Assembly (NCBI GenBank): GCA_036519575.1 | Contig: DATDKZ010000134.1 | Span: 1 to 30,840 of the forward strand | Reading direction: 5' to 3' | Source of the DNA: AC-69 sp036519575 | GTDB lineage: Bacteria; Actinomycetota; UBA4738; HRBIN12 | DNA: 30,840 nt | In this document: piece after piece, positions 1 to 7,779 of the stretch | Position numbering within the stretch: the stretch's first letter is position 1 | Layout of the letters: the number at the start of each line of letters is the position of its first letter | Translations under genes and position numbers: made by a program | Notes under the pieces: generated by a model | Told to the model about the DNA's origin: nothing | Databases searched by the model: none | The model's input: only the letters and a program-made list of their open reading frames with translations

Positions 1-395
1 GCGATGTCCTGGGACGTGATCGGCCGGGACACCGGGGGACCGAACATGATGCCCGGCTTGAGGTGGAAGGTGTAGGTGAGCCCGCCGTCGGTGGGCTGGG
101 GCACCGAGGTAGCCAGGTCGGCGACCAGGACGTTGCCGGCCGGGCCGGCGACGTGGCGGTAGGTGACGAGGGTACGCAGCATGGCACCGTAGAAATCCCA
201 CGCCAGGCCGAGATACTCGTCGGTCGGATCGAAGCCGCCCGTGAACCCAAAGCTCGAGATGGCGGTCCGGTACACCCCTCCCCGATGGACCTGCCCGCCC
301 GAGCCGGTGGAATTCGAGGTGCTGGTGCCACAGGCGGTGGCCACGATCGCCAGAACGACGGCGGAGGACACGATGGCGGAGCGTTTGGTCCCCAT
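1..395 (-). CDS. ABC transporter substrate-binding lipoprotein, peptide/nickel family 5 (3' part beyond window)
   Basis: Translating the minus strand from the ATG at 395 gives 131 residues, open to the window edge. The first 22 residues are a lipoprotein signal: a basic start, a hydrophobic core, then the lipobox VATAC with Cys22 as the lipidation site. A Ser/Thr/Gly-rich tether follows. The mature part has RGGVYRTAISS, FDPTDEYLG, LRTLVTYR, a LATSVPQ-like segment and LTYTFHLKPG. These match the N-terminal lobe of SBP_bac_5 proteins (oligopeptide/dipeptide/nickel binding). The mature protein would sit on the outer face of the membrane and deliver a solute to an ABC permease that should lie to the left, outside the window. 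A GGAGG 10 nt upstream supports the start. The substrate cannot be told from this fragment. Confidence 0.85.
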   Translation of the reverse strand, partial: MGTKRSAIVSSAVVLAIVATACGTSTSNSTGSGGQVHRGGVYRTAISSFGFTGGFDPTDEYLGLAWDFYGAMLRTLVTYRHVAGPAGNVLVADLATSVPQPTDGGLTYTFHLKPGIMFGPPVSRPITSQDI

Positions 396-732
396 ATGCT
401 GGACGCCTCCTCGAGGATGCATCGCCCGCCCTCTCCGGCGTCCATTTGGTGCCGCTGTCCTATTCGACCGAACCTCCGGGCGGGTTTTCCTCGGGACGGC
501 GTTGTCACACAAAGGGCAGGGATCTCGCCCCGGCCCGAGGAAGGATGGCCGGGGCGAAGGTCCCGCCTTCGATCAGCGACCGGTTTCCTCCATGGTCTCG
601 CGCTCCACTGTCGGGGTTGTCTCCTTCGCCGATTCGGGTTCCAAGGACGAAAGCGCCTCCCGAAGTCTTCGCCGTTCTCGGGTCGCAGGGTTGTGGTGAA
701 ACCGTGAGAGATGAGGTCCGGCTTCGGGACGG
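396..732. other. Intergenic region between the secreted-protein gene and the SBP gene
   Basis: These 337 bases carry no convincing gene. Open frames crossing them on the plus strand are antisense extensions with no family resemblance. The recognisable content is the perfect hairpin at 526-556 (separate entry) and the GGAGG site in front of the SBP start. I saw no clear -35/-10 pair, although the SBP gene should have a promoter here. Confidence 0.6.
526..556 (-). terminator. Candidate transcription terminator hairpin
   Basis: CGCCCCGGCC (526-535) and GGCCGGGGCG (547-556) form a perfect 10-bp stem with an 11-nt loop. It lies downstream of the 733-1680 gene and upstream of the SBP gene, both on the minus strand, where a terminator is expected. 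No T-run follows on the minus strand, so it is not a classical intrinsic terminator. U-tract-poor hairpins are common in high-GC actinobacteria. Confidence 0.45.
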
Positions 733-1680
733 CTACGGACAGCTCGCCTGGGCGCTGTCGGGGTCGACCATGCAGGTGGAGACGTCCACGGCTTCGAACG
801 CCGACGCCGGCACGGTCTTCATCTGGTCCAGCAGGGCGTTTCGCCACCGCCGGTCACGGGTCCCCTGGAAGTACCAGTCGGAGCCGTTGTCGGCCAGGAT
901 CAGCCCGTACCGCTTCATCGCCCGGAGCACGACCCGGGCCTTGGGGCTGAATCCGGACAGATCGAATCCCGCCTTCAGACGGAACCTGGCACCCATGGGC
1001 GGACACCGCTGGTCGGACGTTCCCGCGTCGTGGCGGGCCGGCCACAGGTGCCGGTTCTGCGTGCACTGGGCGGTGAACCGGATGGCGTGTCCGATCGATC
1101 CCGCCTTGACCTCGTCGAACCGAACCAAGCCGGGGAGGATGGGGAGACCGGCCGCATCGGCCGAGGTCCATCCGTCGGGCCGAAGCCCATTGGACGACAG
1201 GTCGAAGACCGCCCCGCTCCCAGCGGTTGGGTTGCCGTGGTTCCAATCCGCGTCGAAAAGCTCGTAGAGCATGCAGGTGCTCTTATTCACGATGAGCGCG
1301 TGGCGGTCCGACCCGTTCTCGATCGGGGTCCTCGGCCCGAACGGGTACCGGACCCGGTCGCTCTCACTCGCGTATCGGAACCTGATCCGCACCGTCCGGT
1401 GGCGGTTGGAGACGACGTCGTACGGCAGCCCGTAGCTCGGGGGCCCGAAGTCCGGGTGCAGGTTCGTCGAGCCTGCGTGCATCGATGCAAGCCACGTTGC
1501 GCTCTCCGGATGCACGGGCAGCGAGTCCACACGCGTGTTCCAGATGTTGTCGGCCGGGAAGACCGCGCAATTCGTGTCCGGGACCGGCCGGAGAACCGCA
1601 ATCTGGGCCTGCGCCGCGGCCGGCACCCCCACCACGAGGAGCGAGGCCATCAGCCATCCAAGCGCCTGCCGGTTCCGCAT
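733..1680 (-). CDS. Secreted protein of unknown function
   Basis: 315 residues. A Sec signal peptide covers about residues 1-25 (basic start, hydrophobic core, AAAQA-Q cleavage site), so the protein is exported. The mature region has the segment FPADNIWNTRVDSLPVHP, then HPDFG, YGLPYDVV, a DRHALIV strand, CMLYELFDA, and later a Trp/Tyr-containing ILADNGSDWYFQG. I recall similar secreted proteins in actinobacteria and soil bacteria annotated as hypothetical, and I know of no assigned function. At least five cysteines in the mature part suggest disulfides outside the cell. The protein appears complete and contains no recognised catalytic motif. It lies between a membrane-protein gene and an SBP gene with no obvious functional link. 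Confidence 0.75.
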   Translation of the reverse strand: MRNRQALGWLMASLLVVGVPAAAQAQIAVLRPVPDTNCAVFPADNIWNTRVDSLPVHPESATWLASMHAGSTNLHPDFGPPSYGLPYDVVSNRHRTVRIRFRYASESDRVRYPFGPRTPIENGSDRHALIVNKSTCMLYELFDADWNHGNPTAGSGAVFDLSSNGLRPDGWTSADAAGLPILPGLVRFDEVKAGSIGHAIRFTAQCTQNRHLWPARHDAGTSDQRCPPMGARFRLKAGFDLSGFSPKARVVLRAMKRYGLILADNGSDWYFQGTRDRRWRNALLDQMKTVPASAFEAVDVSTCMVDPDSAQASCP

Positions 1681-1768
1681 GATCAGGTCATCGGCATCGG
1701 CACCACCGGAGCTTTACCTGAAGCGGTCTTGCCGCTTCGCCTGTTCCGCCCGGGCTGTCGGGCTTCAA

Positions 1769-2374
1769 CTAACGAAGGACCCCATGAACCACGGTGTCGA
1801 GAAGGAGCCAACCGAATCCGAAGAGCCAAGCAATAGCGGCGAGCGGAGCGGCGAGGTAGACCCGCCTGGGGTGCCGTAACGTGATCCCGATCATCAAGCC
1901 CAGGATTGCAATCAGCGCTTTCAGCCAGATCCAATTCGAGGGCTCGCTGAAACGGCCACTCGCCTCTATGCACAGCCGAACACTCGTGTCTAGATGTCCG
2001 ACCTTGCAGGTGAAACTGGGGAGACGCGTTGCCGCGACTGCAACGCCTGCCGAGAAGAGGATCACGAACGAAAGTGTCCAGTTTGTGGGCCCATCGGACT
2101 GGGTGGGCCGCAAGGAGACCCGTCGGGCAATCGCAATCCCCACAAGACCGATCGGAACGGCGATGAACCAAACAAGTGCTGCTAGTCCCGGAGGAAAAGG
2201 ACAGTTGTGCGTGCAAACCAAGTCATCCCAAGAGGCAGCGAGGAACGCGCCGCTCGTTGCGATAAGGCAGCCTGCTGTTGTGTATCCGGCAATGCGCCCC
2301 GGCTTCGAAATGGGGTCCGGCGGCGGCCATCGTTCACGACGACGAGCGTTCCGTCCCCTTTTACCGGGCTCCAT
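1769..2374 (-). CDS. Five-TM integral membrane protein, unknown function
   Basis: 201 residues starting at an ATG. A basic, proline-rich cytoplasmic N-terminus (residues 1-27) precedes five predicted membrane segments at about 28-48, 62-84, 99-116, 147-165 and 173-193. Two loops carry paired cysteines (54/58 and 123/135), which could form extracytoplasmic disulfides. I recognise no family. The hydrophobicity pattern and positive-inside loops argue that it is a real gene, as does the absence of a comparable ORF on the other strand. Its GC content and codon use look more relaxed than those of its neighbours (more A/T at third positions), which could reflect weaker constraint or acquisition from elsewhere. 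Confidence 0.6.
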   Translation of the reverse strand: MEPGKRGRNARRRERWPPPDPISKPGRIAGYTTAGCLIATSGAFLAASWDDLVCTHNCPFPPGLAALVWFIAVPIGLVGIAIARRVSLRPTQSDGPTNWTLSFVILFSAGVAVAATRLPSFTCKVGHLDTSVRLCIEASGRFSEPSNWIWLKALIAILGLMIGITLRHPRRVYLAAPLAAIAWLFGFGWLLLDTVVHGVLR

Positions 2375-2538
2375 GGGCGAGAGATCCAGTCACATCTTGA
2401 GGAACCGAGAGCATTCCCGCGCCAATCGTATTCGCTCCCTTCGATCCGCTTTATCTGGGCTATGCACCCCTTCGTGCCTTACCGCGCCTCGAGCCGCCGA
2501 CTGTCGAACGCCGATAGAGCTCTGACCTGCAGCGTCCT

Positions 2539-2614
2539 TGGAGCTGGCGGTCGGATTCGAACCGACGACCTGCTGTTTACAAAACAGCTGCTCTGCCAAC
2601 TGAGCTACGCCAGC
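2539..2614 (-). tRNA. tRNA-Thr (anticodon UGU)
   Basis: The minus strand folds as a full cloverleaf: 7-bp acceptor GCTGGCG/CGCCAGC, D-stem GCTC/GAGC, anticodon stem GCTGT/ACAGC with loop TTTGTAA, and T-stem GTCGG/CCGAC with loop TTCGAAT. Loop positions 34-36 read TGT, so it decodes ACA (threonine). The mature 73-mer spans 2542-2614, and CCA is encoded directly after the discriminator (2539-2541). It lies 19 bases after the rlmB stop and has its own candidate -10 element. Confidence 0.97.
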
Positions 2615-2618
2615 CTGC

Positions 2619-2631
2619 GGCCGAGTGTACC
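2619..2631 (-). promoter_or_regulatory. Candidate tRNA-Thr promoter -10 block shared with the other tRNA-Thr
   Basis: On the minus strand the 13-mer GGTACACTCGGCC contains a -10-like TACACT (2624-2629), 9 nt before the mature tRNA 5' end. The identical 13-mer sits in the same place before tRNA-Thr(CGU) at 27254-27266. No good -35 hexamer is seen at 16-18 bp spacing. The block touches the rlmB stop region, so the tRNA may be transcribed both by read-through and from this element. Confidence 0.45.
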
Positions 2632-2633
2632 GC

Positions 2634-3401
2634 TCAGCTCCGCCGAGACGGCAGGACGAAGGCATAGAGGACGGCTGCCAGCGAGGCTGCGGCGTTCAGC
2701 GATGCCACCCGCCCGCGCATGGGCAGCCTGACGAGCTCGTCGCACGCCTCGCGCGTCAGTCGGGAGAGCCCCTCGCCCTCGGATCCAACGACGAGCGCTA
2801 CCCGACCGGGCGGGCACGGCCGGTCGTATACCGTCGCCTCGGCCCCCTCATCCAGTCCCACGACGAAGAACCCCGCCTCCTTGAGCCGCTCGAGGGCCCG
2901 GGCGATGTTGGCCACCCGGGCGTGCGGCAGGTGAAGCAGCGCACCGGCGGAGGCCTTCACCGCGGCGGGGGTGACGGCCGCCGCGCGCCTGATCCTGGTC
3001 ACGAGCATGACCGCGCCGGCCGCCTCGGCCGCACGCGCAGCCGCTCCGAGGTTCTGGGGGTCGGTGATCCCGTCGAGCACCACCACCAGGTCCTCCTGGC
3101 CGAACGGCCACGAGGCGAGATGCCGCTCGCCGAGCTCCGGCGCGGCCTCGACCAGCGCCACCACCCCATGGTGGTCCGGGTCGAACGCGTCGAGCTCCCT
3201 TCGCGGGGCCTCGCGAACGGGAACCCGCCGCTCGGTCGCGGCGTCGAGCAGATCCTGAAGCGCCGGCGTGGACCTGGATCCCCGAGCGACCAGGATCTCC
3301 TGCGCACGACCGGCCCGCACCGCCTCCAGGGCGGCCCGCCGGCCGGCCACCATGCCACTGCGCGCGGGCTCGGCTTGCCGGCGCCCGCGTGCGGGGCTCA
3401 C
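2634..3401 (-). CDS. rlmB: 23S rRNA 2'-O-ribose methyltransferase, RlmB/TrmH (SpoU) family
   Basis: SPOUT-class enzyme that moves a methyl group from SAM to a ribose 2'-OH, most likely in 23S rRNA (RlmB type). The N-terminal substrate-binding domain begins around MVAGRRAALEAV. The trefoil-knot SPOUT domain follows with motif 1 (DPQNLGAAARAAEAAG), motif 2 (VVGSEGEGLSRL) and motif 3 (SLNAAASLAAVLY). The chosen start is the GTG at 3401, which overlaps the ispF stop as GTGA and suggests translational coupling (255 residues). An upstream ATG at 3431 and a downstream ATG at 3353 are alternatives. In mycobacteria the equivalent gene follows cysS; here cysS is absent and rlmB abuts ispF. TrmH-family members differ in RNA target, so the exact site is inferred. 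Confidence 0.9.
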   Translation of the reverse strand: MSPARGRRQAEPARSGMVAGRRAALEAVRAGRAQEILVARGSRSTPALQDLLDAATERRVPVREAPRRELDAFDPDHHGVVALVEAAPELGERHLASWPFGQEDLVVVLDGITDPQNLGAAARAAEAAGAVMLVTRIRRAAAVTPAAVKASAGALLHLPHARVANIARALERLKEAGFFVVGLDEGAEATVYDRPCPPGRVALVVGSEGEGLSRLTREACDELVRLPMRGRVASLNAAASLAAVLYAFVLPSRRS

Positions 3402-3874
3402 CCCGCGGTCAGTACGGCGAGCGCGATGCATCCGACCCCGTCACCGGTCAGCCCCAGGCCCTCTGGCCGGGTGGCCTTGACCGACACCCGGACCACGCCG
3501 ATCCCCAGCGTCGCCGCCACGTTTCGCCGCATCTCCTCCCGAGCGGGGGCGATCGCCGGGCGCTCGGCGATGACCGTGACGTCCGCGGAGCTGGGACTGA
3601 GGTCCCGATCCCGCACCAGGGCCACGGTCCGCGCGAGCAGGTCCATCCCCGCGATCCCGGCAACCGAGGGATCGCCCTCGGGGAAGTGCTCCCCGAGATC
3701 CCCCAGCGCGGCCGCCCCGAGCAACGCGTCGGCGAGGGCATGGCACACGACGTCGCCATCCGAGTGCCCCAGGAGGCCCGGTTCTCCGGGGAACCGAACG
3801 CCTCCGAGGAACAGAGCCCGGCCTGCGGCGGCCCGGTGCACGTCGAAGCCCAGGCCCGACCGGAACTCAGTCAT
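3398..3874 (-). CDS. ispF: 2-C-methyl-D-erythritol 2,4-cyclodiphosphate synthase
   Basis: Fifth step of the MEP isoprenoid pathway: converts CDP-methylerythritol 2-phosphate to methylerythritol 2,4-cyclodiphosphate, releasing CMP, in a cytosolic homotrimer. The 158 residues match the family length. Metal ligands are visible as Asp11 and His13 (GFDVH) and His45 in the HSDGDVVCHALADALLG signature. The C-terminal SVKATRPEGLG and GDGVGCIALAVL segments are also typical. It starts with ATG 24 bases after the ispD stop and overlaps rlmB by 4 bases. ispD and ispF are adjacent, as is common; ispE is not in the window. Confidence 0.97.
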   Translation of the reverse strand: MTEFRSGLGFDVHRAAAGRALFLGGVRFPGEPGLLGHSDGDVVCHALADALLGAAALGDLGEHFPEGDPSVAGIAGMDLLARTVALVRDRDLSPSSADVTVIAERPAIAPAREEMRRNVAATLGIGVVRVSVKATRPEGLGLTGDGVGCIALAVLTAG

Positions 3875-3898
3875 GTGCCCTCACGTACATCTGCTCGG

Positions 3899-4597
3899 TC
3901 AGCCACGTGTTCGCTCCGCCGCGAGGAGCTCCGCCAGCGCCAGGTCCTCCGGCGTGGTGATCTTGAAGTTGTCCGGATCACCAGCCACGGCCGCAACGCG
4001 ATACCCCGCCCACTCCAGGGCCGCGGCATCGTCGCTGAACTCCCGCCCGGCCTGCGCTGCGCGGCCATGGGCGTCGCGGAGCGCGGACGCCTGGAACGCC
4101 TGTGGGGTCTGGGCCAACGCCAGCTCCTCTCGGGACCCTTCCGTCCGAACGACGAACCCACCGCGAACCCGCTTGACCGTATCCGTCACGGGAACGACCG
4201 GGATGGCACCGGCCGCGTCGGGGGTAACCTCGAGCGCCCCCAGCACCAGGACGAACTGTTGGGGCGAGGCGAACGGGCGCGCGGCGTCGTGGCACACCAC
4301 GAACGAGACCCGATCGGGAACCTCCGCCAGGGCGGCGGTGACCGACGCGTGACGCGAGTGCCCTCCGGACACTACGACCACCGGCTTTCCCAGTGCCAGG
4401 ATCGTCCGGGCGGTTCGCTCGTAGCCCCTCGGGACGGTCACCACGAGGGACGCGACGGCCGGACAGGCGGCAGCGGCCTCCGCGGCGCGCACGACCATCG
4501 GCGTCCCCGCGACCTCGAGGAACGCCTTGGGCTCGGCCTTTCCGAGTCGTTCCCCCGACCCGGCGGCCAGCACGATCGCGACGGCCCCCGCCGTCAC
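3899..4597 (-). CDS. ispD: 2-C-methyl-D-erythritol 4-phosphate cytidylyltransferase
   Basis: Third step of the MEP pathway: couples CTP and methylerythritol 4-phosphate to give CDP-methylerythritol. 232 residues, a normal length. The nucleotide-binding loop LAAGSGERLG is near residues 10-19, followed by KAFLEVAGTPMV, the VVSGGHSRHASV segment, the HDAARP signature (about 103-108), VPVTDTVK, LAQTPQAF, FSDDAAALEWAG and the closing FKITTPEDLALAE. The start is the GTG at 4597, overlapping the stop of the upstream PIN/TRAM gene as GTGA. A longer open frame to 5317 exists, but its extra N-terminus is only a shadow of that gene. Confidence 0.97.
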   Translation of the reverse strand: MTAGAVAIVLAAGSGERLGKAEPKAFLEVAGTPMVVRAAEAAAACPAVASLVVTVPRGYERTARTILALGKPVVVVSGGHSRHASVTAALAEVPDRVSFVVCHDAARPFASPQQFVLVLGALEVTPDAAGAIPVVPVTDTVKRVRGGFVVRTEGSREELALAQTPQAFQASALRDAHGRAAQAGREFSDDAAALEWAGYRVAAVAGDPDNFKITTPEDLALAELLAAERTRG

Positions 4598-5706
4598 GAG
4601 CCGGCCGGCTCCTGGAGGTTGGCGAAGACCATCCGGCCGGTCACCGTGGTGATGACGTTTCGAGCGACCACGGGGACCTCCGAGCCGATGCGGTCGGTGG
4701 CGTTCTCCACGACCACCATGGTCCCGTCCTCCATGTACCCGACGGCCTGGCCGTGCTCCCGGCCCTGCTTGACCAATTCGACCGTGAGCTCGTCTCCCGG
4801 CCCGACCGGCACTCGGAACGCAGCAGCCAGGTCGTTCATCCGGGGAACCGTCACCGAGAGCGCCTCGGCCACCATCGCCAGGTTGTGGTCCGTGGTGAGG
4901 AGGGAGGCGCCGCGCTCGCGCGCCAGGCGCACGAGCGCGGCGTCCACGTCGTCCACATTGGACTCCTCCACCAGATGGACCTGCACGGTCGGCGCCCTCT
5001 GGAGCTCGGCCACCGCATCCAGGCCCCGCCGGCCCCGGGTTCGTCGCTTGGGGTCGGAGGAGTCCGCAATCAATTGGAGCTCCTGAAGGACGCCGCTGTG
5101 GACGAGGAGGTCGCCGGTGAGGAACCCAGTCCTGGCCAGGTCCACCACCCGGCCGTCGATCAGCGCGCTCGTGTCCACCACGGCGATCTCTCCTCCCGCG
5201 GTACCGGCCGACCGAGGCTTCAGCCCGATCAGCCCGAACAGCTCGTGCTGTTTGGATCGCCCGACCCGGTACCCCAGGTAGCCCAGGGTGACGTAGACGA
5301 AGGCTACGGTGGTCCACGCGGCAAGAGGCGGGAGCCGGAAGAGCGGGACGCTGGCCAAGGCCGCCACCCCCAGTCCGATCAGCAAGCCGCCCGTCCCAGC
5401 GACGAGCTCCGGCGCCGGCACGCGGCGGAACTCCCGCTCCATCTCCCCAACGGCGGCCGCGGTCTGCCGCCCGAAGGCCCCGCCGAGCACGAACCCGGTA
5501 CCGGTACCCAGGACCACGCCGAGGAGGGTCCGGGTCGTGCTGGGGTCGTTCAGCTGGGTGGCGATCGTGTAGCCGCCCGCCGCGAACAGGAGCACGAAGA
5601 TCAGCCGGACGAACTCGACGAGCCGTCCTCTCCGGACGGCGGGACGTCTATCGGTCGATCCGCTCACCCGCCTACGGTGACTCCCCGCCCGGGGTCGTGC
5701 AAGCAT
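4594..5706 (-). CDS. Membrane-anchored PIN-TRAM domain protein (YacL-like)
   Basis: 370 residues. The N-terminal part holds about four membrane segments (roughly 27-47, 58-78, 103-123, 127-146). A PIN nuclease-fold domain follows, with acidic positions in VVDTSALIDGR, in SNVDDVDAALVRLA and in LLTTDHNLA. The C-terminal 60 residues are a TRAM-type RNA-binding domain. This architecture matches the Bacillus YacL family; the PIN fold suggests metal-dependent RNA cleavage at the membrane, but no substrate is established to my knowledge. It lies between carD and ispD, and its stop overlaps the ispD GTG start. The ATG at 5706 has a weak ribosome site; a GTG at 5667 is an alternative. It is inserted relative to the mycobacterial carD-ispD order; YacL-type genes also neighbour ispD in firmicutes. 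Confidence 0.88.
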   Translation of the reverse strand: MLARPRAGSHRRRVSGSTDRRPAVRRGRLVEFVRLIFVLLFAAGGYTIATQLNDPSTTRTLLGVVLGTGTGFVLGGAFGRQTAAAVGEMEREFRRVPAPELVAGTGGLLIGLGVAALASVPLFRLPPLAAWTTVAFVYVTLGYLGYRVGRSKQHELFGLIGLKPRSAGTAGGEIAVVDTSALIDGRVVDLARTGFLTGDLLVHSGVLQELQLIADSSDPKRRTRGRRGLDAVAELQRAPTVQVHLVEESNVDDVDAALVRLARERGASLLTTDHNLAMVAEALSVTVPRMNDLAAAFRVPVGPGDELTVELVKQGREHGQAVGYMEDGTMVVVENATDRIGSEVPVVARNVITTVTGRMVFANLQEPAGS

Positions 5707-5746
5707 GCGTTCGGGTTCGAAAGGAGCGTGGCGAGGCGCGAGACGT

Positions 5747-6259
5747 CTAACCCTCGGCGACGAGGATGCGGGAGCGGTGCGACTCCTCGAGGACCTTGTC
5801 GATCATGGCCTCGGCCTTCTCCTCCGTGCCGGCGCTGGCATAGGCCAGCTCGGAGATGAGGATCTGACGGGCCTTGGTGATCATGCGTTTCTCGCCGGCG
5901 GACAGGCCACGCTCGCGCTCGCGGATGGAGAGGTTTCGGACGACCTCGGCGACCTGGTAGATATCGCCGGAGCGCAGCTTCTCGATGTTGTTCTTGAATC
6001 GGCGGCTCCAGTTGGCCGCCATCTTGGACTCGTCCTGGCGGAGGACGTCGAGGACTTTCTTGACCTCGCTCTTGGAAACGACCTGGCGCAGGCCGACCTC
6101 CTCGGTGCTGTCCACCGGGACCATGAGCGTGAGGTCGCCATAGGCCACTCGGAGGACGAAATACCTGCGCTTCTCTCCTAGGATCTCCCGTTCCCGAAGC
6201 TCTTCGATGACTGCAGCGCCATGTTCCGGGTGCACAACCGTGTCGCCTTTACGGAACAC
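5747..6259 (-). CDS. carD: CarD family RNA polymerase-binding transcription regulator
   Basis: CarD binds the RNA polymerase beta subunit and stabilises the open promoter complex, notably at rRNA promoters. 170 residues, close to the mycobacterial length (about 162). The N-terminal polymerase-interaction domain (about 1-60) has the family start FRKGDTVVHPEHGAAVI and YFVLRVAYGDLTLMVP. The helical DNA-binding domain includes Trp84 in NWSRRFKNN, matching the tryptophan that in mycobacterial CarD wedges into the melted DNA. The start codon is GTG with a GAGGGGG ribosome site 4 nt upstream. A candidate promoter is at 6300-6329. It stands upstream of the PIN/TRAM-ispD-ispF-rlmB genes and could be co-transcribed with them. 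Confidence 0.96.
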   Translation of the reverse strand: MFRKGDTVVHPEHGAAVIEELREREILGEKRRYFVLRVAYGDLTLMVPVDSTEEVGLRQVVSKSEVKKVLDVLRQDESKMAANWSRRFKNNIEKLRSGDIYQVAEVVRNLSIRERERGLSAGEKRMITKARQILISELAYASAGTEEKAEAMIDKVLEESHRSRILVAEG

Positions 6260-6299
6260 GAAACCCCCTCGAAGTCAGAAGCCGGTCGGTCGGACTCCC

Positions 6300-6329
6300 A
6301 CGATAGCACGCGGGGCTGCGCTCCCGCAA
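6300..6329 (-). promoter_or_regulatory. Candidate sigma70-type promoter for carD
   Basis: On the minus strand, TTGCGG (6324-6329), an 18-bp spacer and TATCGT (6300-6305) lie about 41-70 bases before the carD GTG in the gap after radA. The match to TTGACA/TATAAT is partial. Position and spacing are right, but no experimental support exists here. Confidence 0.4.
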
Positions 6330-6382
6330 ATGAAATCCCTGGTCAGAGGCCCATTTCGAGGTGTTTTGCCTGTTCGGAAGGC

Positions 6383-7732
6383 TTAGGCAACCCGGTCCTT
6401 TTTGGCCCGGGAGCGGCCTGCGAATCCGGCCCACTCCAGGGCGTCGGCGACGTGCCCGACAGTGACCACCTGGAGGCCGTCGAGCGCGGAACCCGGCGCT
6501 CCTGCGCAGAACACCGTGGTCAGCCCGGCCGCCCTGGCCGCTGCAGATCGGCCGCCCATCCCCGAGCCGGCGTGGACCCGCCCGGTGAGGCCGACCTCTC
6601 CGACGAAGGCGCTCTGGGGTGGCGGCGGCACCCCAGACGCGGCGGAGGCCAGCGCAGCTGCGACGGCGAGGTCGCATGCCGGATCGTCGATCCCTACCCC
6701 TCCGGACGTCGCCCCGAACAGCTCGGCCCTGGCCAACGGGGCCCCGACCATACGATCCAGCACCGCCGCGACCAGTTGGAACCGGCTCGGGTCGAGGCCG
6801 GTAGCCTGGCGACGGGCCGGTCCTTCCGTCGGCACCACCAGCGCCTGGACCTCCACTGCAAGCGCTCGGCGCCCCAGGCGCGGGAGGGCGGTGGCAGATC
6901 CGGGCTCTCCCTCGCAGGCGCGGAGGAGGGCCCCGGGGTCGATGTCGTGGAGCCCGTCGGGTCCCATCTCGAACCAGGCCACCTCGCCTTCCGCCCCGAA
7001 CCGGTTCTTGCCCCCCGAGAGCATCCGAAGTCCGGAGCGCGGCTCGCCGTCGAAGGTCAGGACGACGTCCACCGCGTGCTCCAGCGTCCGGGGTCCGGCG
7101 ACGTCCCCATCCTTGGTCACGTGACCGGCCAGAAGGACGGCGATGCCTTCGGTCTTGGCCAGCCCGACGAGCGCGTCCGTACAGCCCCGGACCTGTGCGG
7201 GTCCGCCGGGTACCTGCCCACCGGCGGAGTCGCGGAGGCTCTGGATGGAATCGACGGCGAGCAGGAACGGCCGCTGGGCCCTGGCCGCGTCCACGAGCGG
7301 GCCCAGCTCCCGACCGGAGGCGAACGCCACCCGCTCGCCGGGGATCCCCAGCCGATGAGCGCGGAGGGCAACCTGGTCGCGCGACTCCTCACCCGAGGCG
7401 AGGAGGCAGGGGAGCCCGGCAGCCGACAGGTTCGCCACCAACTGGAGGAGAAGGGTCGACTTGCCGATGCCGGGCTCGCCGGCCAGCAGGGCCACGGTCG
7501 CGGGAACCAGTCCACCGCCGAGGACCCGGTCGATGCCGGGGATGCCGGTGGATGCCCTGGGCTCGCCCCTCGCCTCGTGCTGGAGCGACGCGAGCGAGAC
7601 GGGAACGGAAGCCGTGCCGGAGTTCCGTTGCTCGACCGTCCCCCATGCGCCGCAGCCAGGGCAGCGTCCGACCCACTGGCCCACCTGCTGGCCGCACGCC
7701 GAGCACGACAGGAGCGTCCGCGCCTTGCCCAC
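6383..7732 (-). CDS. radA: DNA repair protein RadA (branch migration ATPase)
   Basis: RadA is a RecA-like helicase that promotes branch migration during recombination and repair. 449 residues, the normal length. It has an N-terminal C4 zinc finger (Cys10, Cys13, Cys24, Cys27), Walker A GEPGIGKS (85-92), the LLASGEES segment, a Walker B region LLAVDSIQSL, the RadA-specific KNRFG motif (242-246) and a C-terminal Lon-protease-like domain (about 270-440), which is not catalytic in this family. The start is GTG at 7732. It sits directly before carD, as in mycobacteria, where the two are close but divergently arranged; here both run leftwards. Confidence 0.97.
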   Translation of the reverse strand: MGKARTLLSCSACGQQVGQWVGRCPGCGAWGTVEQRNSGTASVPVSLASLQHEARGEPRASTGIPGIDRVLGGGLVPATVALLAGEPGIGKSTLLLQLVANLSAAGLPCLLASGEESRDQVALRAHRLGIPGERVAFASGRELGPLVDAARAQRPFLLAVDSIQSLRDSAGGQVPGGPAQVRGCTDALVGLAKTEGIAVLLAGHVTKDGDVAGPRTLEHAVDVVLTFDGEPRSGLRMLSGGKNRFGAEGEVAWFEMGPDGLHDIDPGALLRACEGEPGSATALPRLGRRALAVEVQALVVPTEGPARRQATGLDPSRFQLVAAVLDRMVGAPLARAELFGATSGGVGIDDPACDLAVAAALASAASGVPPPPQSAFVGEVGLTGRVHAGSGMGGRSAAARAAGLTTVFCAGAPGSALDGLQVVTVGHVADALEWAGFAGRSRAKKDRVA

Positions 7733-7779
7733 GGCGGCACGCTAGCAACGGGGTCTGACAGGCCACGCCGTTCGACGCC

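Noticed and set aside
1683..2216. Alternative minus-strand ORF overlapping the five-TM protein
   Set aside because: It lacks hydrophobic segments and resembles nothing; the 1769-2374 frame has coherent membrane helices and a positive-inside pattern.
2625..4352. 575-codon open frame on the plus strand
   Set aside because: Antisense to rlmB, ispF and ispD, with low-complexity composition typical of high-GC shadow frames.
4598..5317. N-terminal extension of the ispD frame up to 5317
   Set aside because: It has no family resemblance, is Arg/Gly/Pro-rich shadow sequence, and overlaps the well-supported PIN/TRAM gene; the GTG at 4597 fits IspD.
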